DNA from: Sediminibacterium magnilacihabitans
GTDB lineage: Bacteria > Bacteroidota > Bacteroidia > Chitinophagales > Chitinophagaceae
Length of the DNA stretch: 64,000 nucleotides
Reading direction: 5' to 3'
Assembly (NCBI GenBank): GCA_002973575.1
Contig: PVEQ01000001.1
Coordinates: 1 to 64,000 of the forward strand
Shown here piece by piece: positions 28,342 to 38,440 of this stretch. A program made the position numbers and the translations under genes. Position 1 is the first letter of the stretch. The number at the start of each line of letters is the position of its first letter. Under the pieces are notes generated by a model. The model searched no databases and was not told the origin of the DNA. It saw nothing but the letters and a program-made list of their open reading frames with translations.

Positions 28342-30924
28342 ATGGATACGATGAAAAAAATATTGGGAGCGCTCAGCATTCTGTGTATGGGCTCGATACA
28401 GGCACAGGTGAAGCCGGCACCTGTTAAAGGAACATCACCGCTAACGCTCTGGTATACGAAACCAGCAGGTATTTGGGAAGAAGCATTGCCGCTTGGCAAT
28501 GCTAAAACCGGTGCAATGGTTTTCGGTGGCGTGACTACAGAACGTTATCAACTGAATGATAACACGCTGTGGTCGGCTGCTCCCAATCCTGGTAATAATC
28601 CTAACGGACCGGTAATATTACCACAAGTAAGGGCGCAGGTAGAACAAGGCAACTACGACAGTGCACGCGCACTGTGGAGAAAAATGCAAGGTCCTTATTC
28701 TGCGCGATACCTGCCGCTGGCCGATTTGTGGGTGAAATCAGCTATGAAGGACACCATCCCCAGTTATTATTATCGCAGCCTGGATTTGCAAAATGCTACT
28801 TCACTGGTAAAATACACGGTAGGCAATATTACCTACACAAGGGAAACATTCATCAGCCATCCCGCTAAGATCATGATGGTAAGGATCACAGCCAATAAAA
28901 AAGCATCCATCAATATCCAAACAACACTAACCAGTAAATTGAAGTATCATGTCAATGCAGTGAGCGATAATTACCTTGTATTGAAAGGCAAAGCGCCCAA
29001 GTATGTAGCCAACCGCGAATACGACCCACACCAGGTAGTATACGATGAGAACGCGAATGGAGAGGGAATGAATTTTGAGGTGCATGTAAAACTGGTTGCC
29101 GTCAATGGAACGGTCAAGCAACATGCAGGTGCGCTGAATGTGCGTAATGCAGATGAAGTAGTGATCTATTTATCTGAAGCAACCAGCTTCAACGGTTTCA
29201 ACAAATCACCGGGGCTCGAAGGAAAAGATCCTTCCATAGAAGCCAAAGCCAACCTGCAGCGTGCTGTACAGCAAAGCTTTCAATCGCTCCGTGCTAAACA
29301 CATTGCCGATTATCAGTCGTTGTTCAACAGGGTGAAGTTAAACCTCGGTGAAAACACCGAAGCGGACAAATTGCCTACTGATGAAAGACTGAAGCGTTTT
29401 GGCAAAACACAGCACGATAATGCTTTACAAGTCTTGTATTACCAGTTTGGCCGTTACCTGATGATCGCTTCTTCCAGGCCCGGCTCAAGGCCTACCAACC
29501 TGCAGGGTATCTGGAATGATCATGTGCAGCCGCCATGGGGAAGTAACTATACCACCAATATCAACACCGAAATGAATTACTGGCCGGCAGAAAATACCAA
29601 TCTTTCAGAATGCCACCAGCCATTATTTGATTTCATGAAAGAGTTGGCAGTGAACGGAGCTGTTACAGCCAAAGTGAATTACAATATCAATGAAGGATGG
29701 GTAGTGCACCACAACTCAGATATCTGGGCCAAAACATCGCCACCCGGCGGATACGACCAGGATCCCAAAGGATCACCTCGCTGGTCGGCATGGCCCATGG
29801 CGGGAGCATGGTTCAGCACCCATTTATGGGAGCACTATTTGTTCACGGGCAACAAACAGTTTTTGCGTGAGCAGGCATATCCGCTTATGAAAGGCGCTGC
29901 GCAATTCATGCTGCACTGGCTCGTAAAAGATAAACAGTCAGGCTACCTCGTTACCAATCCGTCTACCTCACCGGAAAACAGCATTAAGATCAATGGCAAG
30001 GAATACGATATGGCCATGGCATCTACCATGGATATGTCCATCATCCGCGAATTGTTTACCGCACTGATCAAAACAACTGAGGAGTTGAAAACAGATGCAG
30101 CATTTCATGATGAGCTGGTGAAAGCAAAGGCGCAATTATATCCTTATCATATCGGACAATACGGACAAATACAGGAATGGTTCAAAGATTGGGATGATCC
30201 GAAAGACAAGCACAGGCATATCTCTCACTTATTCGGACTCTATCCGGGCAGCCAGATCACAGTGAATCATACGCCAGCGTTGGCTGCTGCTGCCAAACAA
30301 TCGCTTATCCATCGCGGCGATGTGAGTACCGGCTGGTCTATGGCCTGGAAGATCAACTGGTGGGCGAGGCTTCAGGATGGGGAACATGCTTACAAAATAT
30401 TAAGTGCAGCGTTTAATTATATCAATCCGGGAGAACCACGCGAAACCATGGGAGGAGGCGGCACTTACCCGAATCTTTTCGATGCACACCCGCCTTTCCA
30501 GATCGATGGAAATTTTGGTGCAACGGCCGGCATCACTGAAATGCTCTTGCAGAGCCATGCCGGTTATATTGCTTTATTGCCTGCATTACCCAAAGCCTGG
30601 AAAGACGGTTCGGTAAGCGGCATCAAAGCCAGAGGTAATTTCACGGTGAGCATGGAATGGAAAGAAGGTAAACTGGTGAAAGGGAAAATTCTATCAGGCA
30701 TAGGCGGCAATTGCAGGATACGCACATGGCAGCCGGTGAAGATCGTAGAAACAAAAAGTCAATCTGCAAAAGGAGAGAACAGGAACGGGCTGAATACGGT
30801 GTATGGAATGCCTCCTTTCGAAAATGTTACGCATGCAACATTGCAGGAACTGGATCGTACAGAAGGATACGTTATTGATTTCGCTACAGAGAAAGGAAAA
30901 ACCTATACGATACTACCATTGTAA
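28342..30924 (+). CDS. GH95 alpha-L-fucosidase (or alpha-L-galactosidase)
   Basis: 860 residues with signal peptide (a second ATG at 28351 gives [15 protein letters not shown]). The order is an N-terminal beta region beginning [28 protein letters not shown], an (alpha/alpha)6 barrel with [11 protein letters not shown] and [18 protein letters not shown], then [24 protein letters not shown] and [19 protein letters not shown], all hallmarks of GH95. The paired asparagines in NINTEMNYW correspond to the catalytic Asn pair of the family. It removes alpha-1,2-linked L-fucose (or L-galactose in some relatives). It starts the enzyme part of the PUL. Confidence 0.93.
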   Translation: MDTMKKILGALSILCMGSIQAQVKPAPVKGTSPLTLWYTKPAGIWEEALPLGNAKTGAMVFGGVTTERYQLNDNTLWSAAPNPGNNPNGPVILPQVRAQVEQGNYDSARALWRKMQGPYSARYLPLADLWVKSAMKDTIPSYYYRSLDLQNATSLVKYTVGNITYTRETFISHPAKIMMVRITANKKASINIQTTLTSKLKYHVNAVSDNYLVLKGKAPKYVANREYDPHQVVYDENANGEGMNFEVHVKLVAVNGTVKQHAGALNVRNADEVVIYLSEATSFNGFNKSPGLEGKDPSIEAKANLQRAVQQSFQSLRAKHIADYQSLFNRVKLNLGENTEADKLPTDERLKRFGKTQHDNALQVLYYQFGRYLMIASSRPGSRPTNLQGIWNDHVQPPWGSNYTTNINTEMNYWPAENTNLSECHQPLFDFMKELAVNGAVTAKVNYNINEGWVVHHNSDIWAKTSPPGGYDQDPKGSPRWSAWPMAGAWFSTHLWEHYLFTGNKQFLREQAYPLMKGAAQFMLHWLVKDKQSGYLVTNPSTSPENSIKINGKEYDMAMASTMDMSIIRELFTALIKTTEELKTDAAFHDELVKAKAQLYPYHIGQYGQIQEWFKDWDDPKDKHRHISHLFGLYPGSQITVNHTPALAAAAKQSLIHRGDVSTGWSMAWKINWWARLQDGEHAYKILSAAFNYINPGEPRETMGGGGTYPNLFDAHPPFQIDGNFGATAGITEMLLQSHAGYIALLPALPKAWKDGSVSGIKARGNFTVSMEWKEGKLVKGKILSGIGGNCRIRTWQPVKIVETKSQSAKGENRNGLNTVYGMPPFENVTHATLQELDRTEGYVIDFATEKGKTYTILPL

Positions 30925-30946
30925 GTCATTGTTTGAATGCATTTAT

Positions 30947-33088
30947 ATGATGAATAAAAAAAGTTGGTCCATCGCATTTTGTATGCTGGTCTGCATGGTT
31001 GCCCGTGCGCAAACCATTGCCTGGAAAGAAGTAGCGCCGGGTGTATGGAAGGGAGTGGTAGGCAAACCGGAAGCCTATGATCTCCTGAAAGCTGCCGGTG
31101 CACAACCCAATACCAATGCATTGGGTAAGATGTCCAAAGTATCTTTCCCGTTCTCCAATGGCGACATTGCAGGAATGGTAACGGATGGGAAAACTGCACT
31201 TCGTTTTCCGCTCGATAAAGAAGAGCAATTGTATGGTTTTGGGTTGAACTTTCAAACAGTTCACCAGCGCGGAAAAATACTTGAATTGCATGTAGACCAC
31301 TATGGTGGTAAAGACAATGGCCGTACACATGCACCCACGCCTTTTTATGTTTCATCAAAAGGTTATGGCGTGTTTGTAAATGCGGCACGTTATATCAAAG
31401 TATATGCGGGAAGCGCTGTGCGGAAAGACAGCAAGCATCCACCGGTATCAAAAGACCGCAACACAGACAAGAGCTGGAGCGCCAGACCTTATTCCGAGGC
31501 AGTGGAAATGCAGGTGCCTGTAGCCGGTGTGGAAGTTTATGTATTTGCAGGCCCCACACCCATGGATGCAGTGCGAAGGTTCAACCTGTTCAACGGCGGC
31601 GGAGTATTGCCGCCGCGTTGGGGGCTCGGGTTCACACAACGCGTGAAATCATTGTATACCGCAGAAGAAGTAGCAAAAGAGGCAGATGCTTTTGCAGAGA
31701 AAGGATTCCCGCTCGATTTTATCGGGCTGGAACCAGGCTGGCAAAGCAAAGCCTATCCCGGCACTTTTGCATGGGACCCTCAAAGATATCCTGCGCCTAA
31801 AACCTTTGTGCAGCAGATGCTCAGCAAGGGCATCCGGTTGAACTTGTGGATCAATCCCTATGTTGCTGCCGATGCGCCTTTTTACCAGGCCATTAAACCA
31901 TATACCGGTTCGCATACGGTGTGGACAGGTGAAGTGCCCGATTTCAACATGCCGCAGGCAAGGAATGCTTTTTTCGGGCAACTGAAAAAAGACCAGGTAG
32001 CTATCGGCGTCAGCGGATATAAAATTGATGAAGTGGACGGATACGATTATTATCTCTGGCCCGATGTAGCCACATTTCCTTCCGGTACCAGTGCAGAGCA
32101 GATGCGGCAGACCTTTGGTGTGTTGGCTATGCGATACAGCGCTGAAATGTTCCATCAGAAAAATCAGCGTACTTATGGATTGGTGCGCGCTTCCAACGCA
32201 GGCGCTGTTTCTTTTCCCTATGTGATCTACAACGATTATTATAACCACGAAGATTTTATCACGGCATTGATCAATAGCGGAACGGCCGGTGTATTGTGGA
32301 CGCCCGAGGCACGCGCTTCTAAAACAGCAGAAGAATGGTTGCGCCGTTTCCAAACGGTTGTATTCTCGCCAATGGCCATGATCAACGCATGGTCCAGCGG
32401 TACCAAGCCCTGGTCGTACACTGAAGTGGCATCGCAGATAAAAGAATATGCATTGCTGCGCATGCGCATGATGCCTTACTGGTATTCGGTCTTTGCGCAA
32501 TATCATTTTGCAGGAACGCCGCCTTTTTACGGAATGGGATTGGAAGATGGGTTCAAACAGACAACGAAAAAAGAAGCAGCCAATGCCAACCTGGAAGAGA
32601 ATCCTTACGCAGAAGCCGTTTCAAAAGAAATCAAAGACCAATACATGGCCGGTGAAAACCTGTTGGTAGCTCCTTTGTTCACAGGGCAAAAGAGCCGGAA
32701 AGTAGTATTGCCCAAAGGACGATGGTATGATTTTTATACCGGCGCATTTGCAGGAGATGGTACTGTGATCACCGTAGAACCAGGATTGGATAAGATACCA
32801 GTGTATGTGAAAGATGGTGGCATCATACCCCTGATGCCTGCACGCATGCACGCACCTAAAGCGGGTGAGAAAGTAGACCTGGAAATACGCCATTACGGAG
32901 AAAAGCCAGGCAGCTTTTTATTGTACGATGATGATGGAGAAACTTTCAACTATGAAAAAGGCGAATATAGTTTCCGTGAGATCAAAGTAGAAGGAACAAA
33001 GGGGCAATTCAAAGGAACCATCTCAGCACCGGTGAACGGTAAGCCGAACACAGTAGGCAATATTACCTGGACCTATATGACCAAATAA
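30947..33088 (+). CDS. GH31 alpha-glycosidase, secreted
   Basis: About 713 residues from ATG 30947; the frame is open further upstream into the GH95 gene, but only this start gives a signal peptide (WSIAFCMLVCMVARAQ). GH31 barrel features: LPPRWGLGF, FPLDFIGLEPGWQ, LNLWINPYV, nucleophile Asp361 in GYKIDEVDG, and the downstream IYNDYYNHEDF region followed by beta domains with DDDGETFNYEKGEY. Family members release alpha-xylose, alpha-glucose or alpha-galactose. The linker KIDEVDG and the acid region differ from canonical alpha-glucosidases, so the substrate is open. It precedes the lyase gene by 1 bp. Confidence 0.88.
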   Translation: MMNKKSWSIAFCMLVCMVARAQTIAWKEVAPGVWKGVVGKPEAYDLLKAAGAQPNTNALGKMSKVSFPFSNGDIAGMVTDGKTALRFPLDKEEQLYGFGLNFQTVHQRGKILELHVDHYGGKDNGRTHAPTPFYVSSKGYGVFVNAARYIKVYAGSAVRKDSKHPPVSKDRNTDKSWSARPYSEAVEMQVPVAGVEVYVFAGPTPMDAVRRFNLFNGGGVLPPRWGLGFTQRVKSLYTAEEVAKEADAFAEKGFPLDFIGLEPGWQSKAYPGTFAWDPQRYPAPKTFVQQMLSKGIRLNLWINPYVAADAPFYQAIKPYTGSHTVWTGEVPDFNMPQARNAFFGQLKKDQVAIGVSGYKIDEVDGYDYYLWPDVATFPSGTSAEQMRQTFGVLAMRYSAEMFHQKNQRTYGLVRASNAGAVSFPYVIYNDYYNHEDFITALINSGTAGVLWTPEARASKTAEEWLRRFQTVVFSPMAMINAWSSGTKPWSYTEVASQIKEYALLRMRMMPYWYSVFAQYHFAGTPPFYGMGLEDGFKQTTKKEAANANLEENPYAEAVSKEIKDQYMAGENLLVAPLFTGQKSRKVVLPKGRWYDFYTGAFAGDGTVITVEPGLDKIPVYVKDGGIIPLMPARMHAPKAGEKVDLEIRHYGEKPGSFLLYDDDGETFNYEKGEYSFREIKVEGTKGQFKGTISAPVNGKPNTVGNITWTYMTK

Positions 33089-33089
33089 T

Positions 33090-34265
33090 ATGAAAAGAAC
33101 CAGCATTTGCTTGTGCATTGTTACTGTGTTGTGTTTTGCAGGCATGCCTGTTCAAAAGAAGCCGGGCTTTGAAAATCAAATAGCCGCTGTATTACGCAAA
33201 CAGATTATGCAGGAAGCAGCCTGGGCTATGCAACAGGAACCGGTTACGGTAACGGCTGCTGCTTCGCCACGAAGTGCAGGAGGAAAGCATGATTTTTATT
33301 CGGAAGGCGATTACTGGTGGCCCAATCCGGTGAGTGTGGATAGTCCGTATATTCAGAAAGACGGCATGACCAACCCCGATAATTTTGTAGCCCATCGTCA
33401 TGCAATGATCCGGTTCAGCAAGATCGTGGGGGCCCTTGCTTCGGCGTATAAATTAACAGGCGATAAGCGCTATGTGCAACAAGCCATGAAGCATTGTATT
33501 GCCTGGTTTGTGAATGCCGATACAAAAATGAACCCCAACCTGTTGTACGCGCAGGCGATCAAAGGACGTTTTACCGGCCGCGGTATCGGCATCATCGATA
33601 CCATACAATTACTGGATGTAGTGCAGGGTTTGATGGTAATGGAACAGGCGAATGGTATGGACCAGGAAGCATTGCAATCGATCAAACAATGGTTTGAACA
33701 ATACCTGCAATGGCTCACTACGCATCAATATGGCAAAGATGAAATGAATGCAGAGAACAATCATGGTACTTGCTGGGCCATGCAGGTAGCGGCTTTTGCA
33801 AAATTCACCCGCAATGAAAAGATCCTGCAGTTTTGCAGGGATCGTTACAAGCAGGTGCTGCTGCCCAACCAGATGGCGGCAGACGGTAGTTTTCCGAGGG
33901 AGATCAAAAGGACGAAACCTTATGGCTATTCCATTTTCAACCTGGATGCCATGACCACCCTCTGCCAGTTGCTTTCAACCAAAGCAGACGATCTCTGGAA
34001 TTACCAGACGCCGGACGGACGTTCCATCAAAAAAGGGATTGCTTATTTATATCCTTTTGTAGCCGATAAAAACAAATGGCCTTTCCGGCACGATGTGATG
34101 CATTGGGAAGCATGGCCGGTAGCGCAAACCTTTCTGTTCATGAGCGCATCTGCGTATCACCAGCAAGAATGGCTGGATACCTGGAAACGATTGAACCATG
34201 CACCTGCAGACGAAGAGATCATACGCAACCTGCCTGTGCGAAATCCATTGATCTGGATCAACTAA
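33090..34265 (+). CDS. Alginate-lyase-family polysaccharide lyase (PL38-like)
   Basis: 391 residues with signal peptide. (alpha/alpha) toroid of the alginate-lyase superfamily: SEGDYWWPNP, a central ENNHGTCW with Asn223-Asn224-His225, and a late RHDVMHWEAWP. The NNHGTCW element and length fit the PL38/PF05426 type, whose characterised members cleave beta-1,4-glucuronan-type chains. Cleavage leaves unsaturated uronyl ends, the substrate class of the GH88 and GH105 enzymes encoded nearby. Family number and substrate are inference from motifs and neighbours. Confidence 0.82.
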   Translation: MKRTSICLCIVTVLCFAGMPVQKKPGFENQIAAVLRKQIMQEAAWAMQQEPVTVTAAASPRSAGGKHDFYSEGDYWWPNPVSVDSPYIQKDGMTNPDNFVAHRHAMIRFSKIVGALASAYKLTGDKRYVQQAMKHCIAWFVNADTKMNPNLLYAQAIKGRFTGRGIGIIDTIQLLDVVQGLMVMEQANGMDQEALQSIKQWFEQYLQWLTTHQYGKDEMNAENNHGTCWAMQVAAFAKFTRNEKILQFCRDRYKQVLLPNQMAADGSFPREIKRTKPYGYSIFNLDAMTTLCQLLSTKADDLWNYQTPDGRSIKKGIAYLYPFVADKNKWPFRHDVMHWEAWPVAQTFLFMSASAYHQQEWLDTWKRLNHAPADEEIIRNLPVRNPLIWIN

Positions 34266-34272
34266 TCAACAC

Positions 34273-37200
34273 ATGAAAACAACGATATACATTCAATCTG
34301 CGCTGCTTGCGACCGCTTTGTTGGCTGTTAACATAGTATTTGCACAAAACAACAAAGGCGATGAAGACAAAGACATGTTCAACAACGCCAAAGCACGCGA
34401 TCAACAGGCGATAGACAAAGCAGTCAAAGGATGGTGGGCGCAATCGATGAAGACCCACGACCAGCGGATCGACTGGTGGCACAAAGCGAAATTCGGTATG
34501 TTCATACACTGGGGTGTGTATTCGCAAGCTGGTGGTGAATGGAAGGGACAAAAAGTAAGCGGGTATGCAGAGCACCTCATGCGCAAAGAAAAGATCAGCC
34601 GCGCTGAATACCTCGAGCTGGCACATCATTTCAATCCCATTCTGTTCAATGCCGATACATGGGTACGCAATGCCAGGGAAGCGGGCATGAATTACCTCAT
34701 CATTACTTCCAAACACCACGACGGTTTTGCGATGTACAACAGTAAAGTATCTGACTTCAACATCATGCAACAAACGCCTTTCAAGCGCGACCCCATGAAA
34801 GAGTTGTCAGCCGCCTGTAAGAAATATGGAGTGAAGTTTGGATTTTATTATTCACATGCGTTCGACTGGGAACATCCCGATGCACCGGGCAACGACTGGG
34901 AATACAAGAACCCCGGAGGCGACCTGAACTTATACGGCGGAACAAACTGGTTCGATGTGCATCCTGAACTATTGCCTAAAGCGGTGAAATATGTGAATGA
35001 AAAAGCCATTCCTCAGATCAAAGAATTGTTGCGCAATTATCATCCCGATATACTTTGGTTCGATACGCCGCATAAACTGCCATTGTCGGAGAACATACGC
35101 ATACTGGAAGCCATCCGGGAAACAGATCCTAACGTAGTGGTCAATGGGCGACTGGCAAGATCAGGTGATATGAATTTTGGTGACTATAAGAATACGGCAG
35201 ACAGACCCGCTGAATTCTATCCCGTAACAGGCGATTGGGAAGCCATCCCAACTACCAATGAAAGCTATGGTTATTCCAAATACGACGATAGTCACAAGCC
35301 CGCTGCTTTCTTCATCCAGTTGCTGGCCAAAGCGGTATCGAGAGGGGGTAACCTGCTCATGAATATAGGACCCAGGGGAGATGGTGAAATGGATGTGAAA
35401 GATGTAACAATATTAAAAGGCATTGGAGATTGGATCGCAAAAAACAAAGCAAGCATATACGATGCAGCTCCATCTGATTTGCCTTTACAAAGCTGGGGTG
35501 TTACAACACAAAAAAACAACCTTGTTTACCTGCACGTATTCAACTGGCCATCTGATGGCAGGTTGCAACTTGGAGGTTTATTAAACAAAATTGACAAAGC
35601 CTATCTGCTTACCGATCCGGCTAAACAGTCACTCAAATTAATTGCAGGTAATCGCATGACCACTATCATGGTGCCACCCCAGGCGCCTGATACCAGCAAT
35701 ACAGTGATCGTACTTGCATTGAAAGAGAAGCCAAAGACAGATTCGGTTCGCTTTGTAGCGAGCAATACAGCTACCAGGCTGCTGGCCTTTGATGCTATAT
35801 TGAAAGGAAAAGGATTTGGTTTTGGAGATGGTAAGGCGAGCGGTTATTATGTAGATGGATGGAAGTCAACCAATCAACAGATTGCCTGGCATTTCAATTT
35901 TGGAGAGCCTGCTCGGTTTAAAATAGTAGTGAAATATGTAGCCACACCGGAAACAGCAGGTGCTTATCAATTGCAATTGGATCAAAACAAATATGAGGGC
36001 AAAGTACAGGCTACTGAAAAAGGAAGTGTGATACAAAAAATAGAATTGGGCACCGCTGATCTTACAGCAGGATATCACCAGCTTACCATTGCGCCGCTTG
36101 CATTGGGAAAAAGTGAACTGATGCGATTACTGGAAGTGCAGTTGGTACCACAAAACCTGGCTGCAATATTTACAAACGCTGAAGCGCAAAGCAGGCTCAT
36201 GATACAAGAAATAGCCAAAGCCGGTGCAGGCAAGCCCGACCTGGTTTCCCCGCGAACACTGGAACATGGTAACCTGAAACTGGTAGCATCGCGCGACTGG
36301 ACCAGCGGGTTCTTTCCCGGCGTACTTTGGTTCCTGGATGCGTACACAGGAAAACGGGAATGGTTGCAGGCTGCCAAACAATTTACTGCTAACATAGAGA
36401 AAGAAAAGACCAACGGCACTACGCACGATATGGGCTTTAAAGTGTATTGCAGTTTTGGTACAGGTTACAGAATCACCAAAGATGCGCACTATAAAGAAGT
36501 GATCGTACAGGCGGCCCGCACGTTGGCCAGAAGATTCAATGCAACAACTGGCACGCTTCGTTCCTGGGATCACAGCCGCGATAAATGGGGCTTCCCGGTG
36601 ATCATCGATAACATGATGAACCTGGAATTATTGTTCGAAGGCGCTAAGCTATCAGGCGATACTTCACTCTATCGTATTGCCGTAGCACATGCAAATACCA
36701 CTATAAAAAATCATTTCAGACCCGATTACAGCTCATATCATGTAGTGGATTATGACACGCTCACCGGCAAAGTGGTAAAGAAAACCACGCACCAGGGATA
36801 TGCCAATGAATCGGCCTGGGCACGCGGACAGGCATGGGGATTGTACGGTTACACGATGTGCTATCGTGAAACTAAAAACAAAGCCTACCTCGATCATGCA
36901 GAGCATATCGCTGCTTTCATTTTACACCATCCCAACCTTCCCCAAGACAAAGTGCCTTACTGGGATTTCAATGCGCCGGGTATTCCCAATGAACCAAGAG
37001 ACGCTTCTGCCGCCGCAGTGATAGCGTCTGCATTGTATGAACTCAGCGCCTATACCAAAACGAATGCGAAGATATATCGTGCAACGGCAGATCAGATACT
37101 GGAGAGCCTCGCAGGCAGCCAGTACACTTCACCCGCGAATGAAAACAAAGGCTTCATTCTGTTGCACAGCACCGGCGCCAAACCGGCTAACAGTGAAGTG

Positions 37201-37299
37201 GATGTTCCTTTGAACTACGCAGATTATTATTACCTGGAAGCATTACTGCGCGGTAAGAACTTGCAGGAAGGTAAACCTGTTTTACAACTTGCTAAATAA
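34273..37299 (+). CDS. GH29 alpha-L-fucosidase fused to GH88 unsaturated glucuronyl hydrolase
   Basis: 1008 residues with signal peptide (...VFAQ). Residues 65-490 are a GH29 domain: KFGMFIHWGVYS, TSKHHDGFAMY, FGFYYSHAFDW and nucleophile Asp264 in ILWFDTPH, then GGNLLMNIGPRGDGE. A beta-sandwich spacer (about 500-625) precedes a GH88 domain (about 632-1000) with both catalytic aspartates in place: Asp719 in THDMGF and Asp779 in IIDNMMN, plus ESAWARGQAWGLYGY. One frame spans both halves without a break. GH88 normally stands alone. The fusion joins fucose removal with hydrolysis of the unsaturated uronate made by a lyase, and lies 7 bp after the lyase gene. Confidence 0.93.
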   Translation: MKTTIYIQSALLATALLAVNIVFAQNNKGDEDKDMFNNAKARDQQAIDKAVKGWWAQSMKTHDQRIDWWHKAKFGMFIHWGVYSQAGGEWKGQKVSGYAEHLMRKEKISRAEYLELAHHFNPILFNADTWVRNAREAGMNYLIITSKHHDGFAMYNSKVSDFNIMQQTPFKRDPMKELSAACKKYGVKFGFYYSHAFDWEHPDAPGNDWEYKNPGGDLNLYGGTNWFDVHPELLPKAVKYVNEKAIPQIKELLRNYHPDILWFDTPHKLPLSENIRILEAIRETDPNVVVNGRLARSGDMNFGDYKNTADRPAEFYPVTGDWEAIPTTNESYGYSKYDDSHKPAAFFIQLLAKAVSRGGNLLMNIGPRGDGEMDVKDVTILKGIGDWIAKNKASIYDAAPSDLPLQSWGVTTQKNNLVYLHVFNWPSDGRLQLGGLLNKIDKAYLLTDPAKQSLKLIAGNRMTTIMVPPQAPDTSNTVIVLALKEKPKTDSVRFVASNTATRLLAFDAILKGKGFGFGDGKASGYYVDGWKSTNQQIAWHFNFGEPARFKIVVKYVATPETAGAYQLQLDQNKYEGKVQATEKGSVIQKIELGTADLTAGYHQLTIAPLALGKSELMRLLEVQLVPQNLAAIFTNAEAQSRLMIQEIAKAGAGKPDLVSPRTLEHGNLKLVASRDWTSGFFPGVLWFLDAYTGKREWLQAAKQFTANIEKEKTNGTTHDMGFKVYCSFGTGYRITKDAHYKEVIVQAARTLARRFNATTGTLRSWDHSRDKWGFPVIIDNMMNLELLFEGAKLSGDTSLYRIAVAHANTTIKNHFRPDYSSYHVVDYDTLTGKVVKKTTHQGYANESAWARGQAWGLYGYTMCYRETKNKAYLDHAEHIAAFILHHPNLPQDKVPYWDFNAPGIPNEPRDASAAAVIASALYELSAYTKTNAKIYRATADQILESLAGSQYTSPANENKGFILLHSTGAKPANSEVDVPLNYADYYYLEALLRGKNLQEGKPVLQLAK

Positions 37300-37370
37300 G
37301 CTATTGTTTATGAAGAAAACACCCATGCCTCAATGATGATCTGATCAATAAATGGTATTTTAGTAGTACC

Positions 37371-37403
37371 AAAGGAGCCAGAGATATTCCTGACTCCTTT
37401 TTT
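37371..37403. terminator. Bidirectional terminator closing the PUL operon
   Basis: AAAGGAG pairs with CTCCTTT, extended inward by CAG/CTG after one mismatch, with an 8-base loop and a T-tract on the right. It lies between the convergent fusion gene (ends 37299) and the DUF6263 gene (ends 37425) and can serve both. Confidence 0.75.
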
Positions 37404-37424
37404 ATTTAATGATTGCTCTTTTAA

Positions 37425-38243
37425 TTATTGACGGGCGCTGGTACTCACTATTGCTGAAATAGAAAAAGGAATAGTTTGGCTCATAATAGCTGTTTCACCC
37501 TTACCTTCTATGTTGGTCTTTTTTTCTTTGATCACACCAGACGTGGTATCAACGGTCAGCGTGCCTTTGTAATTGTTGGTGCCGCTGATGGTAGCTGTCA
37601 TGCCCTGGATAGATTTGGGTTTCTTTGTTGATTCTTCACCGGTAAATGCAATAACGGCTTCATTACCATTGATTGACTGGATGGTGTAAACAATTTTTCT
37701 TTTGTTATCGGCGTCCTTGTTGTGTTCTTCGGTCCAGCTATCACCCGCTTTCAGAGAAGCAGGTATTGCCAATAACAACTCAGGAGCAATATCGTTGATG
37801 TCGCCACCCAATACTGCTTCGGCAGAGGCAGCACCGTCGTCTTTTTTCTTCTCAACCGGTTTGCCATCGGTTGAAATAAAGATATCGTTGGCAGTGCCAA
37901 TGAAACCTTTCACCGCCTGGCCAATCTGTCCATCCATATCTTCTTTTTTATCAGAATCAAAATCCATGGACTGTCCCATCGCTTCGTTCTTCAATAAAAG
38001 TTTTGTAACAACAGATGACAAATGAATATCAGGATTGATCTCTTTCACTTCCGTTTGAACGGTCATGGTAACATTGGAAACAATTTTCATTTCCTGTCCC
38101 ATCATGTTCTGTGTGATATTATTGACTGTATTGATGGTGCTGTGGATTTTCTCGCCGGTCTTTACAGGCACTTTGGATTGTGCAAAAGTCATGGAGCCGG
38201 ACAAGATCGCTGCAACCAGCAGCGGGGCGGATAAGATTTTCAT
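37425..38243 (-). CDS. Secreted DUF6263-like protein
   Basis: 272 residues with signal peptide (...SMTFAQ). Predicted all-beta protein with repeats of polar strands: NMMGQEMKIVSNVTMTVQTEV, a central PVEKKKDD linker and a late FTGEESTKKPKS and NNYKGTLTVDTTSG. The layout matches DUF6263-type proteins of Bacteroidota, which have no known function. It is transcribed against the PUL and is probably not part of it. Confidence 0.6.
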   Translation of the reverse strand: MKILSAPLLVAAILSGSMTFAQSKVPVKTGEKIHSTINTVNNITQNMMGQEMKIVSNVTMTVQTEVKEINPDIHLSSVVTKLLLKNEAMGQSMDFDSDKKEDMDGQIGQAVKGFIGTANDIFISTDGKPVEKKKDDGAASAEAVLGGDINDIAPELLLAIPASLKAGDSWTEEHNKDADNKRKIVYTIQSINGNEAVIAFTGEESTKKPKSIQGMTATISGTNNYKGTLTVDTTSGVIKEKKTNIEGKGETAIMSQTIPFSISAIVSTSARQ

Positions 38244-38326
38244 AGATGAGGTTTAGTTAAGAATGAATCAATAGATATTAAAAGTAATCGAATATGATAA
38301 CATGACCTAATAATTAATTATTACGC

Positions 38327-38348
38327 GCCAAAATCACTGAATAGATAG
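38327..38348. promoter_or_regulatory. Motif copy A upstream of GH29 gene
   Basis: GCCAAAATCACTGAATAGAT resembles the identical 18-bp motif found upstream of the GH105 and six-hairpin genes (14 of 17 core positions agree with GCCAGAATTGCTGAATA). It ends about 92 bp before the start at 38441. Likely a binding site for a shared activator. Confidence 0.5.
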
Positions 38349-38440
38349 TTAATCCCCTGCATTGCAGGCTGGAGGCTTCTTGCTTATTTCACGCATCTGA
38401 ACCCGGCCGGCACCCATCATTCATCATCATTGCTAAACTC

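Noticed and set aside
31649..32506. A 285-residue minus-strand frame
   Set aside because: Antisense to the GH31 gene, whose catalytic motifs are clear; shadow frame.
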